A stretch of DNA of 60,000 nucleotides from Zygnema cylindricum (GCA_037447655.1 JBBHKE010002729.1:64001-124000), one strand, 5' to 3'; shown: positions 21,500 to 33,906, counted from the stretch's first letter. Notes: generated by a model not told the origin, from the sequence alone. Program-made: numbers and translations.

Positions 21500-21977
21500 C
21501 ATCACTACTTGGAGTGATGCCAGTTATGGGGACCCACCTATGAGACGATGCACTTCTGGGTATGTGTTGTATGTTAGGGAAGGTGCTTGTTGTTGGAGCA
21601 GTAAGCAACAAAAGGTGGTTGCTCAGTCTACTATGGAGGCTGAGTATATGGCGTCTTGTTCTGCTGTGAAAGAACTAATGTGGGTGAAGTCATTGTTGCA
21701 AGAACTAGGATATATGAAGGAGGGAGTGCATGAAAAATTTTGCGATAATCAAGCTGCAATCGCAATCGCAGCCAATCCAAAACATCATTTCAAAGCAAAA
21801 CATATGGACATAAGATTAAGCTTCGTAAGAGAAAAAGTTGAAAATAAAATTTTAAATCTTGTGTATAGACCTGATGAAGAAATGGTGGCTGACATGATGA
21901 CCAAACCTGTGCCCTCTCCTAAATTAAAATATTGTCGGAAGAAATGCGGGTTAAAAGAAAAATTAAAATTTGACTAG
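21500..21977 (+). pseudogene. E5: RNase H and end of pol
   Basis: After the shift the frame reads TDITTWSDASYGDPPMRRCT, then QSTMEAEYMASCSAVKELMW (acidic residues kept), CDNQAAIAIA and MVADMMTKPVPSP, the usual Copia RNase H. It stops at 21977. RNase H removes template RNA during cDNA synthesis. Confidence 0.92.
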
Positions 21978-21990
21978 AAAATAAGGGGAG
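21977..21990 (+). promoter_or_regulatory. E5 polypurine tract
   Basis: GAAAATAAGGGGAG lies directly against the 3' LTR (TGTTGAAATAAG at 21991), the expected plus-strand primer. Confidence 0.88.
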
Positions 21991-23031
21991 TGTTGAAATA
22001 AGTAGTTTTTAATATATTTTCTAGGTCTAAATTTATTAGAAAAGAAAATGTAGGCAGCCTGCCTCTATCTCTTCTCTCTCTCTCGCCCCCATACTTATTG
22101 TAGTCACAAAAGGAGAGAGAGAGAGAGCAATGGAGCCATGGCTGCCTCAACTCCATAGGAAGGACTAAAGAGTGGCTTAAGCCACTCTCAACAAAAGGTT
22201 GAGTCCGGCAGGACTCGAACCCCCGACCGGCAGAGCGCGGCGTAGCCGTTAGCTCTAACCAGTCTGTCGTAGAAGTCCGTTAGGAGATATAGGGTTTCAT
22301 TACTATTTAAACTATTGTAATGTACTAGATTCATTTAACTGAAACCCTTAACGCCACACATAGATACAGTTCTACGAAATACGAAGTACTGTTCTTGTTT
22401 GAAATGGATATCGCGCATTTTGTTTCGAAAGCGAAACAAATATCGCGCAAGTATTTATTACGGCCGAGATTGAATTTCACGTCAAATCTAACGGCGCACA
22501 TCATCGCCGAAATCCCGGAATGGTCATTTTGGCATTTAGTGACGTGGCATGACCTGGCGCCACGTGGGAAGACATCATTCGGTCGCGGGAATTCCGATGA
22601 ACGTACGGACGAGTGGAAAGTGGACACGCGTCCACTTAATGGCCATGTCGTACAGAGGCCGTACAGAAAGTACATCGGCAGTAGTACTTTCTTGTACTAT
22701 ACAGTTTTGTGATTGGTTCGTACAGGCAGTAGATAGGAGCTGTGAGAGGGAAGTAGGAAAAACTAGGACTTAGGAAAATTTAGGTAGATAGTCCTCTCTC
22801 TGAGAGTTTGTATAAATTGGCATCTTTGCCACCCTATAATTTATCGGCTGGTTGGCCGTTTTCAGTGATTCTTTTTGCTACGGACTCAGGGGAGTCCAGG
22901 CTGTACAGGGGTGTAGTCAAATTGTCAGTTTGCCTTCTTCGGCAGAAGTGGTCGTGGCTTAAAGTGGGTTAGTTAACCACTATCTAGAGGCTTCCTGTAT
23001 TCTGTAGTCCAATGGAGGACACATAATTGCA
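21991..23031 (+). repeat. E5 3' LTR
   Basis: This is the near-identical partner of 17553-18592. TATA reads GTATAAATT at 22810-22818. Box B of the antisense tRNA-like module is at 22211-22221. It ends ...ATAATTGCA at 23031, followed by the GTGTG duplication. Confidence 0.95.
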
Positions 23032-23036
23032 GTGTG

Positions 23037-25213
23037 CTCCCCTCCTAAATGTAACCATAACTCTCTAGTTCCCACCAAACATCTCACGACTCTCTTGGCT
23101 GCCTCCTAGTCTCTCTTCTTAACATTATTAAGACTCCTACTGAGTACTCCAACTGCTGCCGATATGTCCGGCTTGGTATAGTTCATAAAATAGATCAAAC
23201 TTCCTACGACCTGTCTATTAGGGATAGAATTCATAAACTCTCTCTCCTTTGGACTCATCTGATCGTCTAAGATCAACACTCCTCCTTCTACCCTCCCATC
23301 ACTTACTTTTTTCAAGTCCATGGGAGTGGTACAACTGTTAGCCTTTTCCATTTGGAATTTTTAAAGCATATTACCTATTGCTTCTTTCTGAGTAAGTCTG
23401 ATAATCTTTTTCCCCCTATCTCTTTCCATTTGGATCCCCAAAATGTAAATTGCCTCACCTAAATCCTTCATATCAAATCTGCTTTTCTAAGATCTTTCTT
23501 TAGCCTATTAATCTTTTCCAAAGATTTATTCAACAAAAGCTGATCATCCACATAAAATGCAATAAATGACACCATTCTCATCTTCAAACATATAGATAGA
23601 ATGGTAAAAGCTAATCCGGATATATCCCAGACCAGTGAGAAGCTCATCTAGTTTCTTCTTCCACTGTCGGGGAGCCTGCTTAATGCCATACAAGGACTTT
23701 ATGAGCCTGCAGACTTTGCTCTCTTCCCCATACTCCACGAATCCCTCTGGTTGCCACATGAAGTTTTCTTCCTCTAACTCACCATTTAGAAATGCGGTCT
23801 TAATATCCATCTGATGAGTTTCCATGTCTTCCGCTGTTGCTAGACTGAGGAGAATCCTTACTGATGGGAACCTGCAGCAAAAGTCTTCTCATAGTCAATC
23901 CCCTCTTTTTGGGTGAACCCCTTTGCTACCAAATGAGCCTTATATCTCTCAATTGTATTATCGGGGTTCAGTTTTAGTTTAATTACCCATTTACAGGCGA
24001 TAGGTTTTCTATCAGGAGGACTGTCCGCTAGTTCCCAAGTATTTGTTTCCATGATAGAGGCCATCTCATCATTTATGGCACTTATCCATCTGTCTTTCTC
24101 CGGACTGTTTCCTGCCTCCGAGTATGACTGAGGGTCATGTGGGTGAGATAGCTTAGTTACCTTGTGAGTCGCCTGTTTTCCTTGGATCCTTTTGCTGCTC
24201 CTTCCCCCTCCCCTCAAACTTCGAGGCTGGGATGGAGGGAAGTCTTGGATTTCTCCTTACTGTCTCATCGGCTCCCCTATCCATAGAAGCCGGTTTGTCC
24301 CTCCTCTTCTGTCTCCTCGAAGTCCATAGGAATATGTGACGTTTCCGATGGATTGCATGTGTCTTAGATCTCCTGTGAATCTGCAATCCGTGTTTCACTC
24401 ATGTCCCTTTCGGGAAGGATGGAGTCCTCCTCATTTTCAGACTCAAATCTGATTCTTATCTTTTTGGTATATTTAAAAGGGTCAAATGATTTCCCTTCAT
24501 CCATGACAACTAGGTGTTTCACCAAAATGATATCTCTTTTTTCTAAGTCATAGACTCTATATCCCTTGACATCCTCATCATATCCTACAAAGTATCCGGG
24601 TTTTCCCTTAGCATCTTGTTTCCAGTTTTCTTATCCGTGTCAAGATTGTAAACTTGGCTACCAAATACTTTAAGGTGGGAGATATCTAGTTTCCTTCCCA
24701 CCCATCTCTCATAAGGTGTCATTCCTTTTACAGGTGAGGTAAGGACTCTATTCTTTATGTAGTTGGCAAAGTTTATAGCCTCTGCCCAAAATCTCTTTCC
24801 TATTTTCTTGTCGTCCAACATGCTACATGCACTATCTCTTAGTGTTCGGTTCAACCTCGCAGCTACCCCATTTTGTTTCGGGTTATATGGTACGGTTTTC
24901 TAGTGTTGAACTCCCTCATCTCTCAAGTATTCCTCAAAATAGTTAGAGGTATATTCCCCCCTATTATCACACCTTATCCTCTTAATGGGGGTTCCATGCA
25001 ACTTATCACTCCAAGCTTTATATTCTTTTAAGTAAGTTGATGTTTCTGACTTTGATTTTAGGAAGTAGACTCTAGAGTACCTAGACTAATCATCAGTTAT
25101 TGTCAACATAAACCTCTTTTCTCCAACCGAAGGCACTTTTGCAGGTCACCAAATATGTGTGTGGACTAGATCTAGTACTTTCTCACCTCTATATGTGGCG
25201 GCTATGGGAAAGG
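23037..25213 (-). pseudogene. E4: reverse transcriptase and integrase (part)
   Basis: From 25213 leftward: integrase core (HTHIW, then a worn catalytic Asp region, then NGVAARLNR with the catalytic Glu changed to Ala), TPYERWVGRKLDISHLKVFG, linker, WELADSPPDRKPIACKWV, YKAHLVAKGFTQ, METHQMDIKTAFLNGELEEE, SLYGIKQAPRQW, and YVDDQLLL near 23540-23560 after a frameshift. It ends in RNase H codons at 23037, where E5 begins. Several shifts and stops make it non-functional. It is about as divergent from E5 as the LTR subfamilies are. Confidence 0.88.
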
Positions 25214-26593
25214 TGTTGAAATTTAAGTTTTTTCTAGGTCTAGAGATTGTAAAATAAAAGACAAAAAGGGGACACTGACAGCCTGCCTCTCACTCTTCAC
25301 TCAAGTCCCCACACTTGTCGCAGTCACTAAAGACTTGAAGAGGAGTTAGATCCATGGCTTCCTAGGCTGTCCAAAGAGGACAAGAAGACAAATCTTGATA
25401 GAGTTATTTAAAAGGTTTGTCAAACCCAGGATTTGATCCTGGTACCTATCGTCCGTCAAACTAGACATTAGCTTTATCCTATAAGTCTAGGATCAGTGCT
25501 ATGATAAAATAGGTTTGACAAATATTTAAATTGTTACACTAAAATAGTTCGTTTAACGAGAAATAGATACGTAATGCATAGATACAGTTTTGTATAGTAC
25601 GGCGTACAGTTTAATGTATTCTATGAAACAGATACCGCGCATTTGTTTTGAACGCGAAACAAATACCGCCTGTATATTTCCAACGGCTACTATTGTATCC
25701 GATTTTGATCAGACGGCCACGATAGGCGCCGCGATCACGGAATCTATACTTTTGGTGTTTTCAGTCATCGCCACGTTATGTGACACGTGGCGTGATAACA
25801 TTGGACTGCGACAACTCCGGAGATTATGGGAACGAATCCCAATTTGACATTTGTCGACATTTTGGCCATGTTGTACAATGGTTGTACAGAAAGTAAATCG
25901 GTACCAATACTTTTATGTACGACACAGTAATTTGATTGGCGCCGTACGTCAGTAGATAGAGTTTTAGAGAGGGAATAGGACTTAGAAAATTTAGTAGATA
26001 GCAGCCTCTCTCCGAGAGAGCTTTTGTATAAAAAGCAAAATTTGGCCAGCCATAACTATCAATTTAATTGACCATTTTCAGTGAGTCTTTTTGCTCCGGA
26101 CTCACAAGAGTCCAAGCTACACAAAGGTTTAGTCGGTCACAGTTTTTGCTTGCCAGGGTGGCTGCATTTCTAAGGGAAAGTCAAAGTGGGTGAATGTGTC
26201 CAAAACTCATATTCTAACTTTAAATTCTGTGGTGAAACTGAGCACACACAAAGTCTTCTTACACAGGGGTGAACCTTCAATGGGGTTCTGATTGTCAAGG
26301 GGTTAATCATTTGGGTTTATATCAACTTGGAGTCGGCACTATCTCGATTAGCTTCTTTTGGATCTGCGATTTCTGTGGGCAATGGAGCACACAGAGTTTC
26401 AAGTTATGGGCCCACCATCTAGGGTGCCTATGTTTGATAGAACAGGCTTCACTTATTGGGGATTTATGATGGAGGGATTGCTTTTCCAGAAGCACTTATG
26501 GGGAATTGTTTCAGGACAAGTGAGGTGTCCCCCACCAGGCTTTGGAGGAGCTCACTATGGAGAATCATCTGGGGCTGCCCAGAAAACCAACCG
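25214..26593 (+). mobile_element. Copia fragment E6: LTR plus start of gag, in E4
   Basis: An LTR (25214-26401; TGTTGAAATTTAAG to TTTCA) runs into the PBS and Gag start (MEHTEFQVMGPPSRVPMFD; about 190 bases) and stops near 26593. The E4 sequence resumes there, but about 230 bases of E4 (from LSNEKN to RLPFP) are missing, so insertion came with a deletion or was followed by one. There is no 3' LTR. It keeps a good TATAAAA at 26027-26033, GACACGTGGCG near 25780, and an antisense tRNA-like module (GGATCAAATCC on the minus strand, 25429-25439, followed by TTTT). Confidence 0.82.
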
Positions 26594-28081
26594 TTCTTTT
26601 CATTACTCAGGTTAAGCCTAAACATTCCTTGGCTACCCTTATCTGCCGTGAAGTAAACTTCAATCCCATAATAAACTGTAAAGACTCCCTTTCTAGTGAA
26701 GGTATCAAACTCTTTGTCATCTAACACAAACCTAGAGAGACAAGATTTTTACTCAGCTGAGGAATGTAGAGTACATTTGAAAATGTGATAATAGAAGTCT
26801 TACCCTCTACTAAGACTTCTAGATCTACTGATCCCACTAGATATGTTGTAACCACTCTCCCATCCCTATACTCTATTTCTACAGTAGCGATTTTCCTTAG
26901 CTTAGTGAAGAGGTCCTTGTCACGACATATATGCATGGATGCACCTGAGTCGATGATCCATCCTTCTTGTGGAGCTTCTTGAATTGTCCCAAGGGCAAAC
27001 TTCTGTTTCCGATGGATCTCTTTCTTCTCCATACTCTCCTCAAGAAGAAGCACCCCATCTTCCTCAGTGGACTCGTCCTCGGTCTCTCCTATCACCTTTG
27101 TGACCAAAAGTGCCTTTTTTTTCCCTCCGCAAGAACCTCCTCCATGGTTCTCTTGGAGCCTCAACTCCGCTAGATTGACACAATCCGCGATAAAGTGTCC
27201 CGGCTTTTTGCAAAAATGAGATAGGCCCTTTAGGGGCCTCGGTCCTTCAGGCTGAACTCTTTCTCATTTGTATGGTTTTTTCGGGTCTGGTTTCCACCTG
27301 TCCCCTCCGGCGGCTAGAGCTTGAACGCTCTTTCCTCCTCTCTTGATTTCAATCGTGTTCTCTTACACAAGGATTATGCGGACCACTGCATTCCACTTCC
27401 ATGAACTATCAGTCATTTCCTGTACTCTATACACTATATTATCATACTTATCGGGTAACTTCATGATATGAGTGTTAACCTTCATCTTCATTGTACCTGT
27501 CCATCCGGCACTCTCTATCTCTATATACAAACAAGAAAGATCATTACAGTAGTCTAACATCTTTCCCCCTTTGTAAGTATAATTTCCCAACTTTTGCTCT
27601 GCCAACTGGAGCTCCTGAATTGTACCAGCTCTATAGATCTCTTTCAAACTCACCCACAACTCCTCGGCCTTGTAAACGTGAAGGTGAGGAGTTGCCAAAG
27701 CTTGAGTGAGGTGTCTCAGAATGATATTCTTTGCAGCCATGTTGGTGTCTTTGCACATTTGAGTATCGGTCTCCACGGTCTTCACAATCACCACTCCGGG
27801 TGTCGTGGGAATATGAGCAATAGGAGTAACAGGTGTCTCCTTATCTTTCCCCTTCTTAGATAAATTGTTGTCCCCACCATCTGCCTCCTCTACTACAGCA
27901 GATGTTGCTACAAAAAACCTTATTCCACCAAATCCCGGTGGTGTTCTCTAGGGTGGACATTTAACTTGTCCAGTAACAATACCCCAGTATCGTTTTTCAC
28001 AATGCTCCTGTCATCATGGCTTCCCAATAGATAAACCGTGATCCATTGAAGATGGGCACCATAGAGGGTGGGCCCATAACC
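26594..28081 (-). pseudogene. E4: gag and protease
   Basis: From the PBS at 28067-28081 leftward: Gag start (ATG inside the LTR at 28099-28101; QVMGPPSMVPIFN), a UBN2-type Gag core (27363-27794: ILRHLTQALATPHL, LWVSLKEIYRAGTIQELQLA, KGGKMLDY), a zinc knuckle that has lost its first Cys (HFCKKPGHFIADC, about 27190-27235), a Lys/Glu linker, and protease DSGASMHIC (about 26935-26960) up to GMFRLNLSNEKN. Frameshifts separate the parts. It is the best gag of the family in this window. Confidence 0.88.
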
Positions 28082-29118
28082 TGCAATTATGTGTCCTCCA
28101 TTGGACTACAAAATACAGGAAGCCTCTAGATAGTTATTAGCTAACCCACTTTCACTGGCAACCAGTGCTACCTAATCTGACAAGCAGACAATCTCACTGC
28201 ACCCTTGTGCAGCCTAGAATCCGTTGATTCCGTAGGAAAAAGAATCTATGAAAACGCCCAACCAGGTGATAAATTATGAGGTAGTAAAAATGCCAATTTG
28301 TACAAACTCTCAAAGAGAGAGGTGACTTCCTACCAAAATTTACTAAGTCCCGATTCCCTCAAATAACTCCTATCTACTGAAGTACGGCCCAATCAGAATA
28401 CTGTACCGTAACAAAAAGTACTACTTCCGGTGTACCTTTTGCACGGCCTATGTACGACAAGGCTATTAAGCGGATGCGTGTCCACTTTTCACTCGTCCGT
28501 ACGTTCCTCGGAATTCCCGCGACCGAATGTTCTCTTTCCACGTGGCGCTAGGTCAAGCCACGTCACTAAACACCAAAGTGACCATTTTGGGATCCCGACA
28601 ATGATATGCCCCGTTGGATATGAACCCAAACGCAATCTCAACGGTCATAAATACTTATGTAATATTCGTTTCGTTGTCGAAACAAAATGCGTGGTATCCG
28701 TTTCGAAATAGTATCGTACTCTGTACTTTTACAAAACTGTATCTATACATGCCGTATACAGTTTCAGTTAAATAAATTTGTTCACTCCTATATAAATATA
28801 TATATCTATCATACCCTAGAGCATTTAGCATTGGTCCTAGTCTAACAGGATAAATGTGACAGTTACCAGCTAACCTGATGGACGACAGGTACCGAGATCA
28901 AGTCCTGGGTCCGCCAGGTCTCTTTTTAGTAACCTACTAAAAATAATTGCCTGTTAAACTAAGGGAGCCATGGTTCAACCACCCTCTCTATCCTTTAGTG
29001 ACAACAAGTATGGGGGCTAAAGAGAGGAGGTGGAGGTAGACTATCCGTACTTTTCTTTTCCTTTTATACCAACATATTTATACCTAGAAAATACTCTAAA
29101 AATCTATTTTTTTCAACA
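28082..29118 (-). repeat. E4 5' LTR
   Basis: It runs from TGTTGAAAAAAATAG at 29118 to TTGCA at 28082 and shows the uninterrupted GCATTTAGCATTGG site used by the MITE in the sister LTR. The tRNA-like module is at about 28835-28926. Its CCTGATGGAC and GTCCGCCAGG arms pair around GATCAAGTCC, and TTTTT follows. Confidence 0.93.
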
Positions 29119-32100
29119 GTATACTTCCCCCTTAGCTCATTAGAGATCTGAGAATCATCAAATTTAGGAGATCTGATTTGTCTCAATTGGGATTGAGACA
29201 TCTTCGTCGTCTCAGAGCGGGGAGTAAGTTTATAAGTGTCTTTGGTGACCAGCGTGCGATCCCCTCCGCCGCCTCCCTGCCTGCCTTCTCGCTGCTTCCG
29301 GGTTCTTTCTGCACGTTCTTACTCAAACTCCCATTTCTTGATAACAAGTTCCGGGTTGAGCTTTTTGGGGCATCGCTTCCACCCGTGATCGGTTTGGTTG
29401 CAGTTCAGACAGTTGTACAGGTAAACTTGTTCATCCTCACCCATTGCACGTTCAAGTCTAGTCTCAGCTTCATGTTTCCCGTTAAGCTTCCGCAAAGCTT
29501 GGAGTTTTGTTTTTTCCTCTTGGTTAAGAGAGGATTCCCCCGTTAAACTTGCGAAGTTGGCTCGCTCCTTACCGGTAACAACCTTTTCTCGGGCCTTGCT
29601 GTTTACAAAATGATCATATAACTTCATAGCAGCCAATGAAATTTCTTGCGCCGTGCGATTCCTATCGTGGATTGCCTGACTGGCACTCCAATTATCGAGA
29701 GCGGCCTGTCCTGTTGGTCCGAACGAAATCCGAACAACGACATAATATTTCGTGGCCATGGGTGGTGTGTCAATGGTAGACAGCTTGGTCTTTGGCCATA
29801 GGCTCGAGAGGCGGTTGAACATTGTCTAAGGAGTTTCATTTTTCAAACATCAAAAGTCCGTGAACTCCTTGATTAAAGTTTCGTTCCTTTCTGTATAAAG
29901 GAGTCTCCAGGCGTCCAAAAGAGTGGTGCATGGAGTTGGATTGGCAAACCATCCGGGTGGATGACTCGATGGCTTGTACGGCCTGCAGATGGTTGACATA
30001 GGCCCTACCTTGGGTCTGCGGTTTCATGTCCATAGTGAAAGTGGCGGTAACAGGGACTGTTGCGGCGGCAACCAGGTCAGCGGCTGCGTCTAAGGCTTCG
30101 GCGTCAAGCACTAGATCTGAGATTTTGATGTTGGGAGCCATCAAAGAGGGTTAACGCTCCTTATAGTCTACTAAAGCTCCTCCTGCTAGATAGTTTACCA
30201 TCATAGGAAAAAGAGTGGTCTCAAAATCCGCGGGGATGGCCCCTCCCCTGTATTTGTTGATTTCAGGCAGCGTGAAGGATTTCCATAGCAGTTCAAAATC
30301 AAAAATTGTCCACTATAAAGATCCGGATGTCCCCCATTCTCTTTTCCTCCACGATAGGGCTGGTGAACCGTGATGAGGCCTGTCTGGTGGGGCTGACAAA
30401 CTGAGCCGGCGAGATTGCTCCGGGATGTGCTACCTCGAGATCTAACCCGGCCCCTCCTCCAATAGGATAGACGGTAGCAGCAGCACTGGTCCCCCCCCCC
30501 CACTGAGGAAGGTCTTGCTCTTGAAGAAGATGGTTGGTCGTTAGCTCCTCTATATTCAAGAGAGGCTTGTTCTTCCCTGAGAACGGTCTCCATCGAGGGG
30601 ATGTGAAGACGAGGTCGAGGTCCCCGGAGAACGGATGGCGGCGGAGAGGATGAGGACTGGAAGTTTGGAGGAGAAGGTGTCTGTCTCCTGAAGGGTGTGT
30701 GTTTCCTGGGCCGCCTCTGGGAACCCTCAGGAGGAGGAGTTCCAGTACTCAAGGATGGGGATCGCGTGTGAGGAGGTGAGTAAGCGGTGTATTTGTAAGG
30801 TAAGACAGGCAGATCCGGTGACCCGCGGACTCACTGGAGAAAAGACTGCGAAAGAGAAGAGTTAAGAGCAAGGGATCGTGGAGATTGTCTTGCTAGAGAA
30901 AAGGGAGGAGTGGATGCCATCAAGGGAATTTGAACCCTTTCGTCTAGTCGTAATTCCACCAAGGCTTCTACTGCGAAGGCGTCTTCCACCAAAACAACAG
31001 TTGACACTCCTCGAGGAGAAGCGGCAATGTCATGAATTATATCTGCACCCAAACCCTTCCCATTGGGTCATGTGGTTCCACCCCCTTCCCGCTGAAGAGG
31101 GGTATCTCGGTAAGTCTCCGGATGAGGCATCCCAAATGGCGTTTCCGAGATAGATGTGGGTTCCTGAACTGGTGCTGCGGGGTATGGTCTTGTCCTAGGA
31201 GAAGAAAGCATCTCCCCACTGGGAAGTCCACGAGACCTACGCCTGGCTTCTTGTATAAGGTTCAACTCATGTTCCCATAAAGCCCCCCTTTCCTTTTCTA
31301 AAGCCTCCCAATCCACCGTAACCAGTCCACCCCCCCCCTCCGGAGCTTTACCTTGTGCCTTCACTATTTCCACCAACTCCTGACCTTGCTAACCACCTTA
31401 GTCAAATCTGCAATCCCCATGCCCAGAACTTCTTGATCTGTTTCCATGGTCCTGCACAATCCTTCTGGAGGTCATACGATTAGGGCAACTGGAGGAGGTT
31501 TTTTTGATGCGGTTGGTCCGGTTGGAGGTAATGTTTCTTCCTTAACAACCGGTGTGAACCTGCCTTTACTCTCACGATGGTCGAACCAATGCACTATTTT
31601 GGGCTCAAGTAACCCCCGTTTGTTGGTTCCTTCCCTTGCCCGGTCCCGAGAGGTCGCCCTGCTCTTCGATGGTATGCTGGTGCAGTGTCTTGAGAACGGA
31701 TGGGCTGCTGATGTGAAGTCGAAGGCATACCCTGTTGCTCCCGGATTGAGGTTGAAGAGCCACTCTCTAATGAACTGCTCAATATTTTCACTACACCTCC
31801 CATTGGGCGTACGATCCTGGCTCGGTCTGACCTTGCTACTCCCTGCACCAACTTCTTTTTAACCTTCAACTCATGGAGATTCTAAAGGGCTAAGATTTCT
31901 ATGCGACCTGGCCGGTTAGGATCTGCTAAAATTTCGGGATCCATGTACATCTCCGCTATCGGAGCCTTTGATCCCGAATGGCGTCCCACTTCGGAAGGGT
32001 GACCGGGGATCGATTCTTTATGTGCCAAGCCCTTCCTACGTGATTTAGGGGATAATGTCTGTCTCTCCTCCTTCTCCGCGGCCCTAGATATGACCGCCTC

Positions 32101-32364
32101 GGACAAAGTTGGGAAATTCTCAGGGTAAAAGACAAGAGGAGGTGGAGGAGAGGGTTGCCTCTCTGGATGCTTCGGAGGAGTCTCAACTACAGCTGGCTCA
32201 TGCATCATTCCCTTAAGAAACTGCTCTATGATTAAAGTTGAGGTGAAAGGGACTGCTTCCTCGTGCACCTATGACTCTTCCTCTTGTGCCACTGCTTCTT
32301 GCCTCTCCCGTTCTTCCGAACTGACACCAAAAATATCCCTATCGTGAGCTTCTCCTCCGCTCAT
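29119..32364 (-). pseudogene. G1: N-terminal and central gag
   Basis: The minus strand opens MSGGEAHDRDIFGVSSEERE at 32364. It continues through Pro/Ser/Arg-rich, disordered sequence (31068-32268, 30201-30752) into a folded region (EINKYRGGAIPADFETTL ... GRAYVNHLQAVQAIESSTRM ... AALDNWSASQAIHDRN), and then a zinc knuckle CLNCNQTDHGWKRC at about 29366-29412. With the part beyond E4 the Gag region spans about 4.4 kb, unusually long for Gypsy. Frames alternate between two phases, with several stops. I cannot assign function to the N-terminal extension. Confidence 0.75.
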
Positions 32365-32399
32365 GACTTACCGGAACAGAGGAGCTAGATCTCTTTATA

Positions 32400-33612
32400 A
32401 AAGTACGCCACCCAAAGCAGCTATTATTTTTAACCAAAGGGGACAGGTGGCTTTTTTAGTATTGTGTTTATCCACCAGAAGCCCACTAAAAGCTACACCC
32501 CCGACAACTCTCCGAAGAATAGAACAGAAATGCGAGTCCTCAGATCCGGCCCACAAGAAATTCGGACAAAAACCAAAGACGACCTGAAGAATGTGCAAAT
32601 AACTCCCACGTAGAATTATAGAAAAAATAAATATTGGCTTTATCATATTAAACAATATCACCTTGCCCAGAGAATGGAAATAAATATGGAAATAAATGAA
32701 AATGGTGAAGCGAGATCACATACCCTGGAGTACAAAGATGACCAAACATCAGAAGAAGAAACTCTTCCAATGGCCCCGAAGACAAGTATAAGTCTCCCTC
32801 ACCCCTAGATTCCGCCGTACGGATCCGACTATACTCTTCTAAGTTTCAAACAGCGAAAGTCCAAACCGCCCAAAAGAGAGGATAGTGCCAACTACCCACC
32901 CGAGCTACGATCTCCACAAAAGACAATCCAAAATAAAGATGTCAATAGAGTCCAGGACACAATGCAACAGTTCTCCAACATAAATATTTATTTAATTCTC
33001 TTGGGGTTTTCTCATGAGACAGTACTGAAAAAGCAATCTGTCTTCTTCGGCCCCAAGTGCGTTATACAACCAAAGTTTGTCCTACTGCAGGTGCCAAAAG
33101 TCAAAGCAATGCCAAAAACAAATCATCGTCCAGCAATTGTTATCGTAATGACATAAGACAAAACAAACTGTACCACACCCAGGGCAAAAAGTTAGACGAC
33201 TGGCTCTAGTTGGATTGGCAGCCAAAGGTCCTCCTATTGTTCACTAGTAGGCAACAAAGTTCTGAATTGAGGTGAAACGCCTAACTTTAACCCTAAAATC
33301 CTACTGACAGCTAACAGCAAGATTTACAGGACAATCTCAAAGGTTGCGTGCTGTTCCACAATGTACCCCTCCGCTAGAGCTACATAGAACGAATGCCATG
33401 TAATGGAGCCGACACCTTTGTACCGGACTAACTCCGTCGTTCGACCTCTGTTTAAGGTGAACTAAAGTGTGTAGTGCCCCAAGGTGGAAATACCAAGATC
33501 TGATCCGGCTGGTTGTCCTCCCCTTCTCCGTACGCTGGAGTCCGTACAAGGTGAGATGAGGCTCCGGAACTCTTGGAAGTGCAAATGTGTCGAAGATACA
33601 CACGAGCTTGAC
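32400..33612 (-). repeat. G1 5' LTR (incomplete)
   Basis: About 1.16 kb here (32455-33612) matches 5836-7021 on the same strand, the LTR downstream of G1 pol. Homology ends at GAGCTTGA (33612), where the other copy continues into the 170-base repeated end, so the outer part is missing. Gag begins about 90 bases inside. No clear primer-binding site is visible between them. Confidence 0.65.
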
Positions 33613-33906
33613 ATTCGTTGTAATATTTGCCGATTGTCCTCACGCCACATAACAAAAGTTGGTACCGCCATCGGACGTAGAGACAAATGAATCCGTTGAG
33701 TGCTTCTCAAAGCTTCGTACCGTCGCATTAAATGTCGCGACACTCTTCGCATAAGATTGCGTCGTATCTCCACATCCGGATCGCTTCGCGATCCTCCTAG
33801 TAAGTCCGTACCAAATCAAATGAACCTTCGTTGACCGAATACTCCCGCAATTTGCGTACACCCTGTAGTGTATTTATGGCTACACTAAAATGTGTGTAAA
33901 CGAAAG
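33613..33906. other. Flank of the transposon nest
   Basis: Between the broken G1 5' LTR and the next TIR element I see only short, uninformative frames and no recognisable gene. Confidence 0.4.

Larger units (their letters stand above)
17553..23031 (+). mobile_element. Copia element E5, youngest copy, nested in E4
   Basis: Its LTRs (17553-18592 and 21991-23031) begin TGTTGAAATAAG and end TTGCA. Target-site duplication GTGTG lies at 17548-17552 and 23032-23036. By eye the LTRs differ at roughly 25 of 1040 positions, the closest pair in the window. Pol is almost open but most of gag is deleted, so any recent movement would need Gag from another copy. Confidence 0.95.
15244..29118 (-). mobile_element. 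Copia element E4 inserted in G1 gag, itself interrupted
   Basis: Two LTRs in minus orientation (5' LTR 28082-29118, 3' LTR 15244-17054) bound gag, protease, integrase, RT and RNase H. Both outer flanks carry GTATA (15239-15243 and 29119-29123), a perfect 5-base target-site duplication. Inside it lie E5 (17553-23031), the E6 fragment (25214 to about 26593) and a hAT MITE in the 3' LTR. The Gypsy gag reads on either side, which dates E4 after G1. Confidence 0.93.

Noticed and set aside
15244-29118. A giant inverted repeat of two Copia elements tail to tail
   Set aside because: Target duplications GTATA and GTGTG and the split RNase H show a plus-strand element nested in a minus-strand one.
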